Source: Anaerocolumna sp.
GTDB taxonomy: Bacteria > Bacillota > Clostridia > Lachnospirales > Lachnospiraceae
Reading direction: 5' to 3'
DNA length: 51,869 nucleotides
NCBI GenBank assembly: GCA_029256725.1
Contig: JAQSXJ010000026.1
Location: 1-51,869, forward strand
The notes beneath the pieces are model-generated. The model saw only the letters and a program-made list of their open reading frames with translations. It did no database searches and was not told the origin of the DNA. The position numbers were made by a program, and so were the translations under genes. Of this stretch, positions 25,166 through 32,458 are shown piece by piece (position 1 is the first letter of the stretch; every line of letters begins with the position of its first letter).

Positions 25166-27190
25166 ATGGATAATATTTTAATGATACGTATAGCAACAGG
25201 ACTTTTATGTTTCTTTGTACCTATTATATTGTTTCTGATATTTCTGCTAAGAAAGCAGATTGAGTACAGGGAGACCTATAGCATCTTTCTAAAAGATAAA
25301 ACAAAAGTCAGCAGAGACTATTGGTATGTGCTTTATGATTTGTTAAGCAGAGTAATTGTAATAAGAGCTTTTATAAAAAGGCTTACTGAAAGATACGCTA
25401 TTCTCTATCCTGGTGAAGAAAGGTTAATAGAGAAAAAGGCTATAAAATTAACAGTTAAGATCTGGTGTATTGATATTGTGATTATGGCGATACTGATTCT
25501 TTTTGGCGGAACCTGGTATTATCTATTGTTATCCGTATTTTATTTATATGTTGCAGGTAACAGTATCGTATTCTGGGAAGAGGGAAGAGAGCGAAAGAAG
25601 CTGTTGGCACAGTTTGATATATTTCTTAGTGAGGTAAGAGAAAACTATCAGAGCCATGGGATACTCGATGAAGCTGTTTATGAAGCTATGCAGAATGCAG
25701 ATAAACCATTAAAACTCCATGCTGGCTGTATTTATGATATACTTACTTCTTCTGAAAGTGAAAGGAAGAAAGAGGAATATCTTAGCTATATTCCGGACAA
25801 ATTCTTAAAAACTTTTCTGGCTCTTTGTCTGATAATCAATACATATGGAGATACGAAGACCGAAGGTGGAAGATCATTACTTCTGGTGAATGTTGCTCAT
25901 TTAAGACAGGAAATCCATATGGAAGTATTAAAGCGAAGCAAAATACAATATCTATTCTCCGGTCTTACCTTTGTAACGGTACTTCCTGTATTGTTCTTAA
26001 AAGCTATTGAGAACTGGGCTGTTAACAGTTTGCCGCAGCTTGTTAATTTTTACAGTGGAACAGCAGGAATTCTATTAATGGCAGTTATATTTCTCGTTAC
26101 CTTCTTTTCTTATCAATTGCTGATGGCTCTCAGAGAAGAAAGAAAACCGTCTCAAAGAGAGGCAGTTTTGCTTTTAGCTTTAGGTAACCGAAAAGGTATC
26201 AGACAAATTCTTGATTCTTATCAATATAATAATTACGGGAAGCTGGTAAAGAAGCAAGAATTCTTAAGGCTGCATGGCGAGAATCTGGCTGTCAGGCAAT
26301 TTATCTTAAAGAGCGTACTTTTTAGTATCGCTGGTTTTCTAATCTGTATCTTATTATCTTTTTGTATTCATGGTGCTAACAGGAAATTGGATCTAACCAG
26401 AAATATTAACTATTCAGACAGTGCCATATCAGAAGAGAAAGCTATGGCTTTGTCTTTGACGGTAATAAATTACACCAATAAATTCCTTGGCAGTAATATA
26501 ACACTTGAGGAGATTACGAGGGTAATAGAGAAAGAGGAGAAGGTTAAAGAGAAATACCTTCAAAGAATAGCTTCGGAGGACATTTATGCAAGACTAAAGG
26601 CTATTGGAAATGAATATTTTAAGTGGTATGAGCTTCTGACAGCATTTGCGGTAGCTTGGGGATTTTATTATATTCCAAGTGTTAGATTGTTACTGCTTAA
26701 GAAAGTGAGGCAGCGGGATATGGAGGATGAAGTATTCTCCTTTCAATCCATAATAGTGATCCTCCGCAATATTAAGAGAGCTGATACAGCCATTATTATA
26801 GAATGGATGGAGGAATTTTCATACATCTTTCAAAGTTCTATCAGAGAATGTAACAGAAAGCTGAGCATTAATGAAAGACAAGCCCTGGAGGAATTGAAAG
26901 AGAAAGAATCCTTTAGACCCTTTTGTAAAATAGTAGATGGTTTACAAAGCAGTGATAAGCTTGGACTTTACAAGGCTTTTGAAGATGTAGAACAGGAAAG
27001 GAATAATTACATTGATAAGAGAGCTTTAGACAATGAAATCACCATACAGGAAAAGTCTATATTGGGGAAAACTATTGCTTTTGTACCTTTTATTCTGACT
27101 GTGGGTTTGTATCTGATTCTTCCTTTTGTTACAGAAGGACTTAATATGTATAAAGTCTATATGGAGCAGCTAAATGGACTTGGTGGTTAA
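25166..27190 (+). CDS. Large TadB/TadC-like (GspF-type) inner-membrane platform protein, probable fusion
   Basis: 674 residues beginning one base after the ATPase stop, AGGAGG upstream. Hydrophobic segments are seen near 4-27, 97-130 (two), 255-275, 290-315, 380-400, about 497-515 and 645-665. Between them are two helical cytoplasmic blocks: RKKLLAQFDIFLSEVRENYQ to about 240, and VRQRDMEDEVFSFQSIIVIL to about 625. Each has the look of a GspF/T2SSF domain (LLAQFD... and MEDEVFSFQ...), arranged as membrane-block-membrane pairs. Tad systems use two such proteins, TadB and TadC; here one polypeptide seems to contain both. It would form the membrane platform above the ATPase hexamer. The second palindromic element begins 5 bases after the stop. 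Confidence 0.72.
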   Translation: MDNILMIRIATGLLCFFVPIILFLIFLLRKQIEYRETYSIFLKDKTKVSRDYWYVLYDLLSRVIVIRAFIKRLTERYAILYPGEERLIEKKAIKLTVKIWCIDIVIMAILILFGGTWYYLLLSVFYLYVAGNSIVFWEEGRERKKLLAQFDIFLSEVRENYQSHGILDEAVYEAMQNADKPLKLHAGCIYDILTSSESERKKEEYLSYIPDKFLKTFLALCLIINTYGDTKTEGGRSLLLVNVAHLRQEIHMEVLKRSKIQYLFSGLTFVTVLPVLFLKAIENWAVNSLPQLVNFYSGTAGILLMAVIFLVTFFSYQLLMALREERKPSQREAVLLLALGNRKGIRQILDSYQYNNYGKLVKKQEFLRLHGENLAVRQFILKSVLFSIAGFLICILLSFCIHGANRKLDLTRNINYSDSAISEEKAMALSLTVINYTNKFLGSNITLEEITRVIEKEEKVKEKYLQRIASEDIYARLKAIGNEYFKWYELLTAFAVAWGFYYIPSVRLLLLKKVRQRDMEDEVFSFQSIIVILRNIKRADTAIIIEWMEEFSYIFQSSIRECNRKLSINERQALEELKEKESFRPFCKIVDGLQSSDKLGLYKAFEDVEQERNNYIDKRALDNEITIQEKSILGKTIAFVPFILTVGLYLILPFVTEGLNMYKVYMEQLNGLGG

Positions 27191-27195
27191 GTCTC

Positions 27196-27470
27196 AGTGT
27201 TAAAAGTCAGGTTATAAAAAGGGGAAGGCAAATTGTACAAACAGAAAAACCCCATTCTTCAATCCCAAGGCATATGAAGTCATAAGTTTCTAAATATTTA
27301 TGCTTGTCATAATGTAATGTAGTTAACTCGCTACGTTCAAACAAACTGTTTTACATTATAACACAAAATAATCAGAGAAAAGCACTTCTAATACCTTTCC
27401 ATATGCACATTCGTTTTTTCTCTTTTATACAATTTGCATGAAATCAGCTGAAGCAAAACTTTTAGCATTT
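27196..27470. repeat. Nested palindromic element, copy B (about 275 bp)
   Basis: Same architecture as the element at 5802-6105. GTTAAAAGT (27199-27207) pairs with the region ending at 27467. GCAAATTGTA (27228-27237) pairs perfectly with TACAATTTGC (27428-27437), although in copy A the corresponding pair is GGAAAAATACA with its complement. An inner stem AATGTAATGTAGTT faces AACTGTTTTACATT around the apical loop 27324-27344 (TAACTCGCTACGTTCAAACA plus A). Shared primary sequence includes ACAGAAAAAC, ATTCGTT, ACTTCTAAT and the loop. It lies between the TadB/C-like gene and the pilin-like genes. Confidence 0.8.
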
Positions 27471-27529
27471 TGAATTAGTCGTTTGGCAATTGAAGTCATT
27501 TAAACATCCATTATCAAAATAATATATGT

Positions 27530-27660
27530 AAAAGAAAGAAAAAGAAATTTGAGAAAAGAAATGTGCGAAAAAGAAATATGCGAAAAGATATTTGAGAAAA
27601 GAAATTTGAGAAAAGAATCTGCGAAAAGAATTTACGAAGAAATTTGTGAAAAACAAATAG
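27530..27660 (+). repeat. Purine-rich tandem repeat of about 14 nt in the pilin-operon leader
   Basis: Units close to GCGAAAAGAAATTT or GAGAAAAGAAATTT occur about nine times from roughly 27530 to 27660, with one-base length changes that shift the period between 13 and 15. The stretch is almost free of C and of T runs on the plus strand. It ends about 10 bases before the AAGGAG of the pilin-like gene at 27684. It would make an unstructured A/G-rich 5' leader. Confidence 0.75.
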
Positions 27661-27683
27661 AAAAAATCTAAGGAGAAATTAAA

Positions 27684-28133
27684 ATGGAAAATGCATTAAA
27701 AGGTTTAATACTGGCTGCAGGCGTGATCATAACTTGTTTAGTTGTAGGATTGGGTTTCTACATAAGCAGAGAGGCAAATGCAGCAGCAACAAATGGTACA
27801 GGACAGATCAGTCGTATGAACAAGGAATTTGCAGAATCAGATAAGGTCATGTATGACGGATTGGATGTTACAGGTAGCGAAGTTATAAATGCAATAAATA
27901 AATTCAAAAATGAAGATATTGCTGTTAAGGTTACAACGAAGAAATCTGTTGTTTATTATAATCGTCTGCTTTCAGACTCAGACAGTAAAATTGGAGAAGT
28001 AAGCTCTGCCTCCGTTAAGGATACTCAAACAATTACCAGCAATTTTTATATTAATCAGAAAGCACAGTTTACAGGTGCAATATTAAGAGACTCTAATTCA
28101 ACTATTATCGGTATATCCTTTATACAAAAGTAA
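27684..28133 (+). CDS. Pilin-like small protein with N-terminal membrane helix
   Basis: 149 residues, AAGGAG upstream. After a short start (MENALKG) comes a hydrophobic helix LILAAGVIITCLVVGLGFYI, then a Ser/Thr/Lys-rich soluble domain containing several beta-like stretches (AVKVTTKKSVVYYN, KAQFTGAILRD) and ending ISFIQK. Topology and size match a pilin or pseudopilin. A Gly at position 7 directly before the hydrophobic segment could be a prepilin cleavage site, but the Glu at +5 of classical type IV pilins is absent. It is the first of four proteins with this topology behind the secretion ATPase and is preceded by an unusual repeat leader. Major-subunit status is inferred from position. Confidence 0.6.
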   Translation: MENALKGLILAAGVIITCLVVGLGFYISREANAAATNGTGQISRMNKEFAESDKVMYDGLDVTGSEVINAINKFKNEDIAVKVTTKKSVVYYNRLLSDSDSKIGEVSSASVKDTQTITSNFYINQKAQFTGAILRDSNSTIIGISFIQK

Positions 28134-28135
28134 CC

Positions 28136-28531
28136 ATGGAACAGGTAAATAAGTTTCTAACGATGGGGGTAAATGTAATTTTGTTCTGTATGGCAGTCAG
28201 TTTATTACTGTTAGGTTCTGATCATATCAATAATAGTATTCGGTTGCTTAAAGCTTCTGTGTTTAGACAAAATGTTATCAGAGAGCAGGAGATAGATAAT
28301 ACATCTGTAAAGGGCAGTAAGCTCACAGCCACAAAAGGAGAAATCATTGGTACATTACTTGGCGATATGGAGGTTAACCTGGTAATAGACGGCACTGCCT
28401 TCATAAAGGAAAGCTTTCACCCAGAAGAGTTTAATTATACTATTATTAAGGCAGGCATTTATCTTAAGGAATACACTTTTAATGAAAATGGGTACATAAC
28501 GGAGATAATCTATACCCACATGAAAGAATAA
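28136..28531 (+). CDS. Minor pilin-like protein with N-terminal membrane helix
   Basis: 131 residues beginning 2 bases after the previous stop. A short start MEQVNKFLTMG leads to the hydrophobic segment VNVILFCMAVSLLLLG (to about residue 27). An amphipathic helix (HINNSIRLLKASVF) follows, then a small mixed domain with GEIIGTLLGDMEVNLVIDGT and a C-terminal YTFNENGYITEIIYTH. No family is recognised. Size, topology and the tight spacing within the cluster suggest a minor pilin or assembly factor. No cysteines form an obvious pair in the exposed part. Confidence 0.5.
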   Translation: MEQVNKFLTMGVNVILFCMAVSLLLLGSDHINNSIRLLKASVFRQNVIREQEIDNTSVKGSKLTATKGEIIGTLLGDMEVNLVIDGTAFIKESFHPEEFNYTIIKAGIYLKEYTFNENGYITEIIYTHMKE

Positions 28532-28547
28532 GACAGGAGGCGGATGG

Positions 28548-29063
28548 ATGGATACTTTTGGAAAAGTAGTTGCTATTTTTGCAGGAGTTATATTGTTGTT
28601 TATAGCACCGCTGTTCTACATGGCTCAGAAACAGGATTCAATCAGTCAGCTGTATGTAACCCAGGAAACTATCCGCCTGACAGATAACATAAGAATGTCA
28701 GGAGTATTAACACAAACTATGTATAAAGATTATATTGAACGAATTGATAAGACCGGTAACCTGTATGAGCTGGAGATTTTACATGCTCAAAAAAAAGTTG
28801 CTCCTGATTATGATGAAATCACAGATACTGTCCTCGATAAAGTTGATAGTTACTTTTATAATACTTATGAAGATGAGATTTATCAGGCCTTTGATGAAGG
28901 AAAAGATTATTATTTTGCACAGGGCGACTACATATCCATTAAGGTTGTAAATCGCAATAAAACCATGGCAGGAAGAATAACATCTTATCTATCCAGAGGT
29001 AATAACAGCGAGGTTTCCATACTGGTTACCTATGGGGGGATGATTCGAGATGAAACTGAGTGA
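28548..29063 (+). CDS. Minor pilin-like membrane-anchored protein
   Basis: 171 residues, AGGAGG 7 bases before the ATG. The start MDTFGKVVAIFAGVILLFIA is a short polar lead and one membrane helix (about 6-26). Next comes a long helix with QDSISQLYVTQETIRLTDNI, typical of the N-terminal spine of pilins. The rest is acidic and Tyr-rich (YNTYEDEIYQAFDEGKDYYF) with a final strand GNNSEVSILVTYGGMI. Its last 14 bases overlap the following gene, so translation is coupled. No known family recognised. Confidence 0.5.
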   Translation: MDTFGKVVAIFAGVILLFIAPLFYMAQKQDSISQLYVTQETIRLTDNIRMSGVLTQTMYKDYIERIDKTGNLYELEILHAQKKVAPDYDEITDTVLDKVDSYFYNTYEDEIYQAFDEGKDYYFAQGDYISIKVVNRNKTMAGRITSYLSRGNNSEVSILVTYGGMIRDETE

Positions 29064-30006
29064 TCTTTGTCTTATATTTCTTGTAATTGAAATAATTGTC
29101 TTTAGTATGCTGGATATAAGATTTCAACAGCTGGAAGCAGTGGCAGAGAAGACCAATGCTTATAATACGGCTCTGGATAATGCAGTGGATGACGGTTGTT
29201 TCTATTTAGTAGAAGCTGACAGCAGTCGTAATCTGTATACAAATAAGGAAAAGGCAGTAGAACAGTTCTTTTCTTCCTTGTATGCTAATTTTGGAGTAAT
29301 GGGACAACCTTTTCAGGAAGAGCAGCTTAAGAGGTATATTCCTGTAATATTGGTTACAGACAGAGACGGATTTTATATATACTATACAGCTGTTATTTTA
29401 CAAGGAGGTGAGAAGAACCTTGATAAAAGATGGAGTGAGAAGCTTTACTATGTATATGAGGATGACCGATATATTATAAAGTTTACTCTGGGTAATGAAA
29501 TTAAACTGTTTGAAAAAGAAAGCATGGAAGTATTTGAGGGGGATTATAGGGATGTTAGGACATTGACGGAATGCAACTACCTAAAGAATGAAGAAGTCTT
29601 TGAAACAATTAGGAGAAAGACGATTACTCAGTCAATCAGTAAGAATATGAACCTCTTTATCAATTACTATAATAACATTGCCTCGGATTTTGGTATAACC
29701 TATGAATTCTGGCTGCCGGAGATTGATAGAACGGATTGGGACAGGACAATCGATGATGTAAGTCTTTTTGTACTTTTTCAGGGTTACCCGTATAGTGCAG
29801 CCGCACTTGACACCTATAACCGCTATGCTTTCGGGGGAGCAAGGATAACAAAGTCTAAGATATATTATATAACAGAGCACTTTGAGAAAAAATATTATCA
29901 CAGAGAGGATTGTGAGGAGGTAGCTACTGATAAGGGAATACCCTACTATACAAAAGAGGAATGCGCTAAAGAGGGGGCTTTTCCCTGCAATAAGTGCATT
30001 CCATAA
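29050..30006 (+). CDS. Membrane-anchored protein with C-terminal Ada-like Cys/His zinc module
   Basis: 318 residues. A hydrophobic helix at about 4-22 (SDLCLIFLVIEIIVFSML) is followed directly by an extended helix (FQQLEAVAEKTNAYNTALDN), again pilin-like. A large globular domain (about 60-275), rich in Tyr and Asp, follows. The C-terminal 40 residues contain YYHREDC, then CAKEGAFPCNKCIP. The spacing Y-H-x3-C ... A-K-E-G-x2-P-C-x2-C-x-P matches the small metal-binding modules of Ada-type proteins and nuclease-associated tails. Placed last in the cluster and the largest of the four, it may cap the fibre or bind a ligand outside the cell. That role is inference. It converges on the CorC-like gene with an 18-bp gap. 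Confidence 0.6.
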   Translation: MKLSDLCLIFLVIEIIVFSMLDIRFQQLEAVAEKTNAYNTALDNAVDDGCFYLVEADSSRNLYTNKEKAVEQFFSSLYANFGVMGQPFQEEQLKRYIPVILVTDRDGFYIYYTAVILQGGEKNLDKRWSEKLYYVYEDDRYIIKFTLGNEIKLFEKESMEVFEGDYRDVRTLTECNYLKNEEVFETIRRKTITQSISKNMNLFINYYNNIASDFGITYEFWLPEIDRTDWDRTIDDVSLFVLFQGYPYSAAALDTYNRYAFGGARITKSKIYYITEHFEKKYYHREDCEEVATDKGIPYYTKEECAKEGAFPCNKCIP

Positions 30007-30024
30007 TAAAAAAATATATAGGTT

Positions 30025-31389
30025 CTATTCTTGAGAAATATGTTCAAGATTGCTTTTCACGGCAGGAATACTATCAGGATACTCCTGTGGGGTATTCTCG
30101 GTTAATGCATTTATGATGTCAGTGGAATCGGAGTCTTCGGGTATAAGTACAATATGTACTTTATCGATTCGGTTCTTCATGACGGAATCAACTGTGTAAA
30201 TAACATTATCTTCTGTAATGCTCTCACCGACATCCGGCAGATGATCCAGAAGATATATTAAATGACCGGCTATAGAATCATAGTCATCTGATTCAAGTTC
30301 AAGGTCTAAAGCATCATTTATCTCATCCAGTTTTGTATTTCCATCAACAATATATTCAGTGTCAGATATCTTACGAATACTGTCTTCTTCATCTGCGTCA
30401 TATTCGTCACGTATTTCTCCAACGATTTCTTCCAACAGATCCTCCAGAGTAATAAGTCCTGTAGTCGTACCGTATTCATCCAGGACAATGGCAAGAGATA
30501 CATAATTTTTACGCATTTCTTTTAATAATTCTGTAGTTTTCTTATATTCATAAGTAAAGTAAGGTTCTCTCATGATATTTTTTATTTGAAACTCATCTTT
30601 ACTGCCCTGGTAAAAGAAAATGTCTTTTAAATTCAAGAGACCTATAATATTGTCCCTGGACTCACTATAAACTGGCATTCGGGAGTATTTATCCTTGGAG
30701 AAGAGCTCCACCAGTTCATCATAAGACAGGGATACTTCTGCAAATACCATATCAACACGGGGAACCATAACATCTTTTGCCATAGAATCACCGAAATCAA
30801 CTACGTTGGTTATCATCTGTTTTTCTTCCATCTCGATGACGCCCTCTTCATGACTTACCTCAACAATGGAACGAAGTTCATCCTCAGTAATAACGGAGGC
30901 TTTTTCACGGGTATTGACATGAAAAATCATTAGAATAAGTGTAGATATTTTTGTGACCAGAAATGTAAGAGGTGTCATAATTCTGATAAAGAACATAAGC
31001 AGACGACCAAAACGAAGGACAAATTTTTCAGAATCCATTTCTGCCAGGGTATTTGGGATCATTCTTGCAAATATCAGCATAACAAAGATAAGTGCAGCTA
31101 TTATTATTACAACACCTGCAGGAGTAAAATGATCAAGGGCAAGAGAAGTTGCTACTGATGATATGGACAGGTTAATAATTACATTGCCTATAAGTATTGT
31201 ATTCTGCATTCTAGCCGGTTTCTCCAGTAAATCATTCACCAACCTGGCTTTTTTATTGCCTTCTTCAGAAAGACTGCGGATACGCAGCTTGTTAACAGTA
31301 GTAAAAGCAGTTCTTGCTGACGAAAAAAATATGGATAGCAGTAATAAAACACCTAATATTATCATACGCGTGACTTCACTCGAGTCCAA
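30025..31389 (-). CDS. CNNM/CorC/HlyC-family protein (DUF21 + CBS pair + CorC_HlyC)
   Basis: 454 residues from the TTG at 31389, which has AGGAGA upstream; in-frame ATGs further upstream lack a ribosome site. Domain order is a DUF21 membrane domain (about 1-190, with SARTAFTTVNKLR, the typical SAxE-like entry, then three to four hydrophobic helices), two CBS motifs (VMVPRVDMVFAE and SLAIVLDEYGTTTGLITLED) and a C-terminal CorC_HlyC domain (EYIVDGNTKLDEIND to the end). Proteins of this type export magnesium or other divalent metals or affect haemolysis-like phenotypes. It is monocistronic and convergent with the pilin-like cluster, with no clear terminator in the 18-bp gap. Confidence 0.92.
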   Translation of the reverse strand: MDSSEVTRMIILGVLLLLSIFFSSARTAFTTVNKLRIRSLSEEGNKKARLVNDLLEKPARMQNTILIGNVIINLSISSVATSLALDHFTPAGVVIIIAALIFVMLIFARMIPNTLAEMDSEKFVLRFGRLLMFFIRIMTPLTFLVTKISTLILMIFHVNTREKASVITEDELRSIVEVSHEEGVIEMEEKQMITNVVDFGDSMAKDVMVPRVDMVFAEVSLSYDELVELFSKDKYSRMPVYSESRDNIIGLLNLKDIFFYQGSKDEFQIKNIMREPYFTYEYKKTTELLKEMRKNYVSLAIVLDEYGTTTGLITLEDLLEEIVGEIRDEYDADEEDSIRKISDTEYIVDGNTKLDEINDALDLELESDDYDSIAGHLIYLLDHLPDVGESITEDNVIYTVDSVMKNRIDKVHIVLIPEDSDSTDIINALTENTPQEYPDSIPAVKSNLEHISQE

Positions 31390-31796
31390 ATAATCATCTC
31401 CTATTCTGTAAGGCGGCATTATATACAAAATCAATTAGCACAATTGAAATTATTCTTATCATATACAAAAGTTATATAAAATTATACAATAACTAATGCC
31501 GGGTTCATAAAATAAATTGGTTATAAGTTACAATTGGAAAAATAAATAAACAAGGTAAATTCTACATGAAAAGAAGAGGAATGTCAATATAAACACCAGA
31601 TTTCAAAGAGATTACGTGTCAAATAGGACTATTTTCTTAATAAGTGTTAAGATTTTGTTATAATCACAAAATAACTATTGTGCTTAAAGAAAATCCGGTG
31701 TAAAATCACTTATGGTGTTTAAAGTTGTGTCGAAATATAACGAATAAAATTTGACACCTGGAAGCTTATTAGTCAGATTTATGACAGGAGACGTTA
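31390..31796. other. Divergent AT-rich intergenic region
   Basis: No gene seen. The minus-strand side has TATAAT at about 31416-31421 near the CorC-like start. On the plus side TATAAT occurs near 31660 without a good -35. A hairpin (GTGTC with GACAC and AAAT with ATTT, 31727-31757) lies just upstream of the phospholipase-like gene and could be an operator or leader structure. Confidence 0.4.
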
Positions 31797-32387
31797 ATGA
31801 GAAAAAAATCACATATCTCTTTGGCTGGATATTTATTAGACAGTATGAACATCGATGAGCTTTTTCAACATAGGAAAGCATTTTACTACGGCAGCATTTT
31901 ACCGGATATAAAGCCATCATTTCTTACCAAAAGACATACCATCGAAGAAACTTTTGATATACTGACAGAGGAAATTATTAAGATAACCGACGAATTTCAG
32001 GTTCACAAAGGAATCAACAGGTATTTCACAAAACATTTAGGTGTTGTAACACATTATATAGCGGATTATTTTACATATCCGCATAACAGTATATTTACAG
32101 GAAGCATCAAAGCACACTGTGGATATGAGAAGAAACTCATAACAGCCTTAAGAGAATATGTTAAGAGTGAAGATGCTGTGAAAGCCCGTGCAAAGAATTT
32201 TTTATTTGCCACAGTGGAAGAAATATTGAAGTTTATTAAGGAAATGCATGCTGAATATTTAAAAGTAGCAAAAAAAGTAGCTGTAGACTGTGCTTACATC
32301 GTAGAATTGTGTCATAAAGTAGTAGACGGGATTCTTCAGATATTTGAAACGAATTTTAAAGCCTTGACTCAGATAGAAGCGGCATAA
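31797..32387 (+). CDS. Zinc-dependent phospholipase C-like family protein
   Basis: 196 residues, AGGAGA upstream. The start MRKKSHISLAGYLLDSM is the typical opening of the small clostridial proteins related to zinc phospholipase C (PF00882). AFYYGSILPDIKPSF carries the conserved Asp, and a pair of metal-binding His segments appears as TKRHTIEETFD and GVVTHYIADYFTYPHNS. A later charged helix ends the protein. No signal peptide, unlike secreted alpha-toxin types, so it is probably cytosolic with an unknown substrate. It shares a bidirectional terminator with the convergent ABC-F gene. Confidence 0.8.
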   Translation: MRKKSHISLAGYLLDSMNIDELFQHRKAFYYGSILPDIKPSFLTKRHTIEETFDILTEEIIKITDEFQVHKGINRYFTKHLGVVTHYIADYFTYPHNSIFTGSIKAHCGYEKKLITALREYVKSEDAVKARAKNFLFATVEEILKFIKEMHAEYLKVAKKVAVDCAYIVELCHKVVDGILQIFETNFKALTQIEAA

Positions 32388-32400
32388 TTGAAAAACATAA

Positions 32401-32448
32401 AAAAAATCCCGTAATAAATGTGTTAACAACTTTATTACGGGATTTTTT
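32401..32448. terminator. Perfect bidirectional terminator, 18-bp stem
   Basis: AAAAAATCCCGTAATAAA (32401-32418) pairs with 32431-32448 without mismatch, 12-base loop, with A/T runs on both ends. It serves the phospholipase-like gene (+) and the ABC-F gene (-). Confidence 0.95.
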
Positions 32449-32458
32449 AAGCACTTTT

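Noticed and set aside
27462..27656. 64-codon minus-strand frame rich in Phe
   Set aside because: It is antisense to the A/G-rich repeat array; composition is explained by the repeats and there is no start signal.
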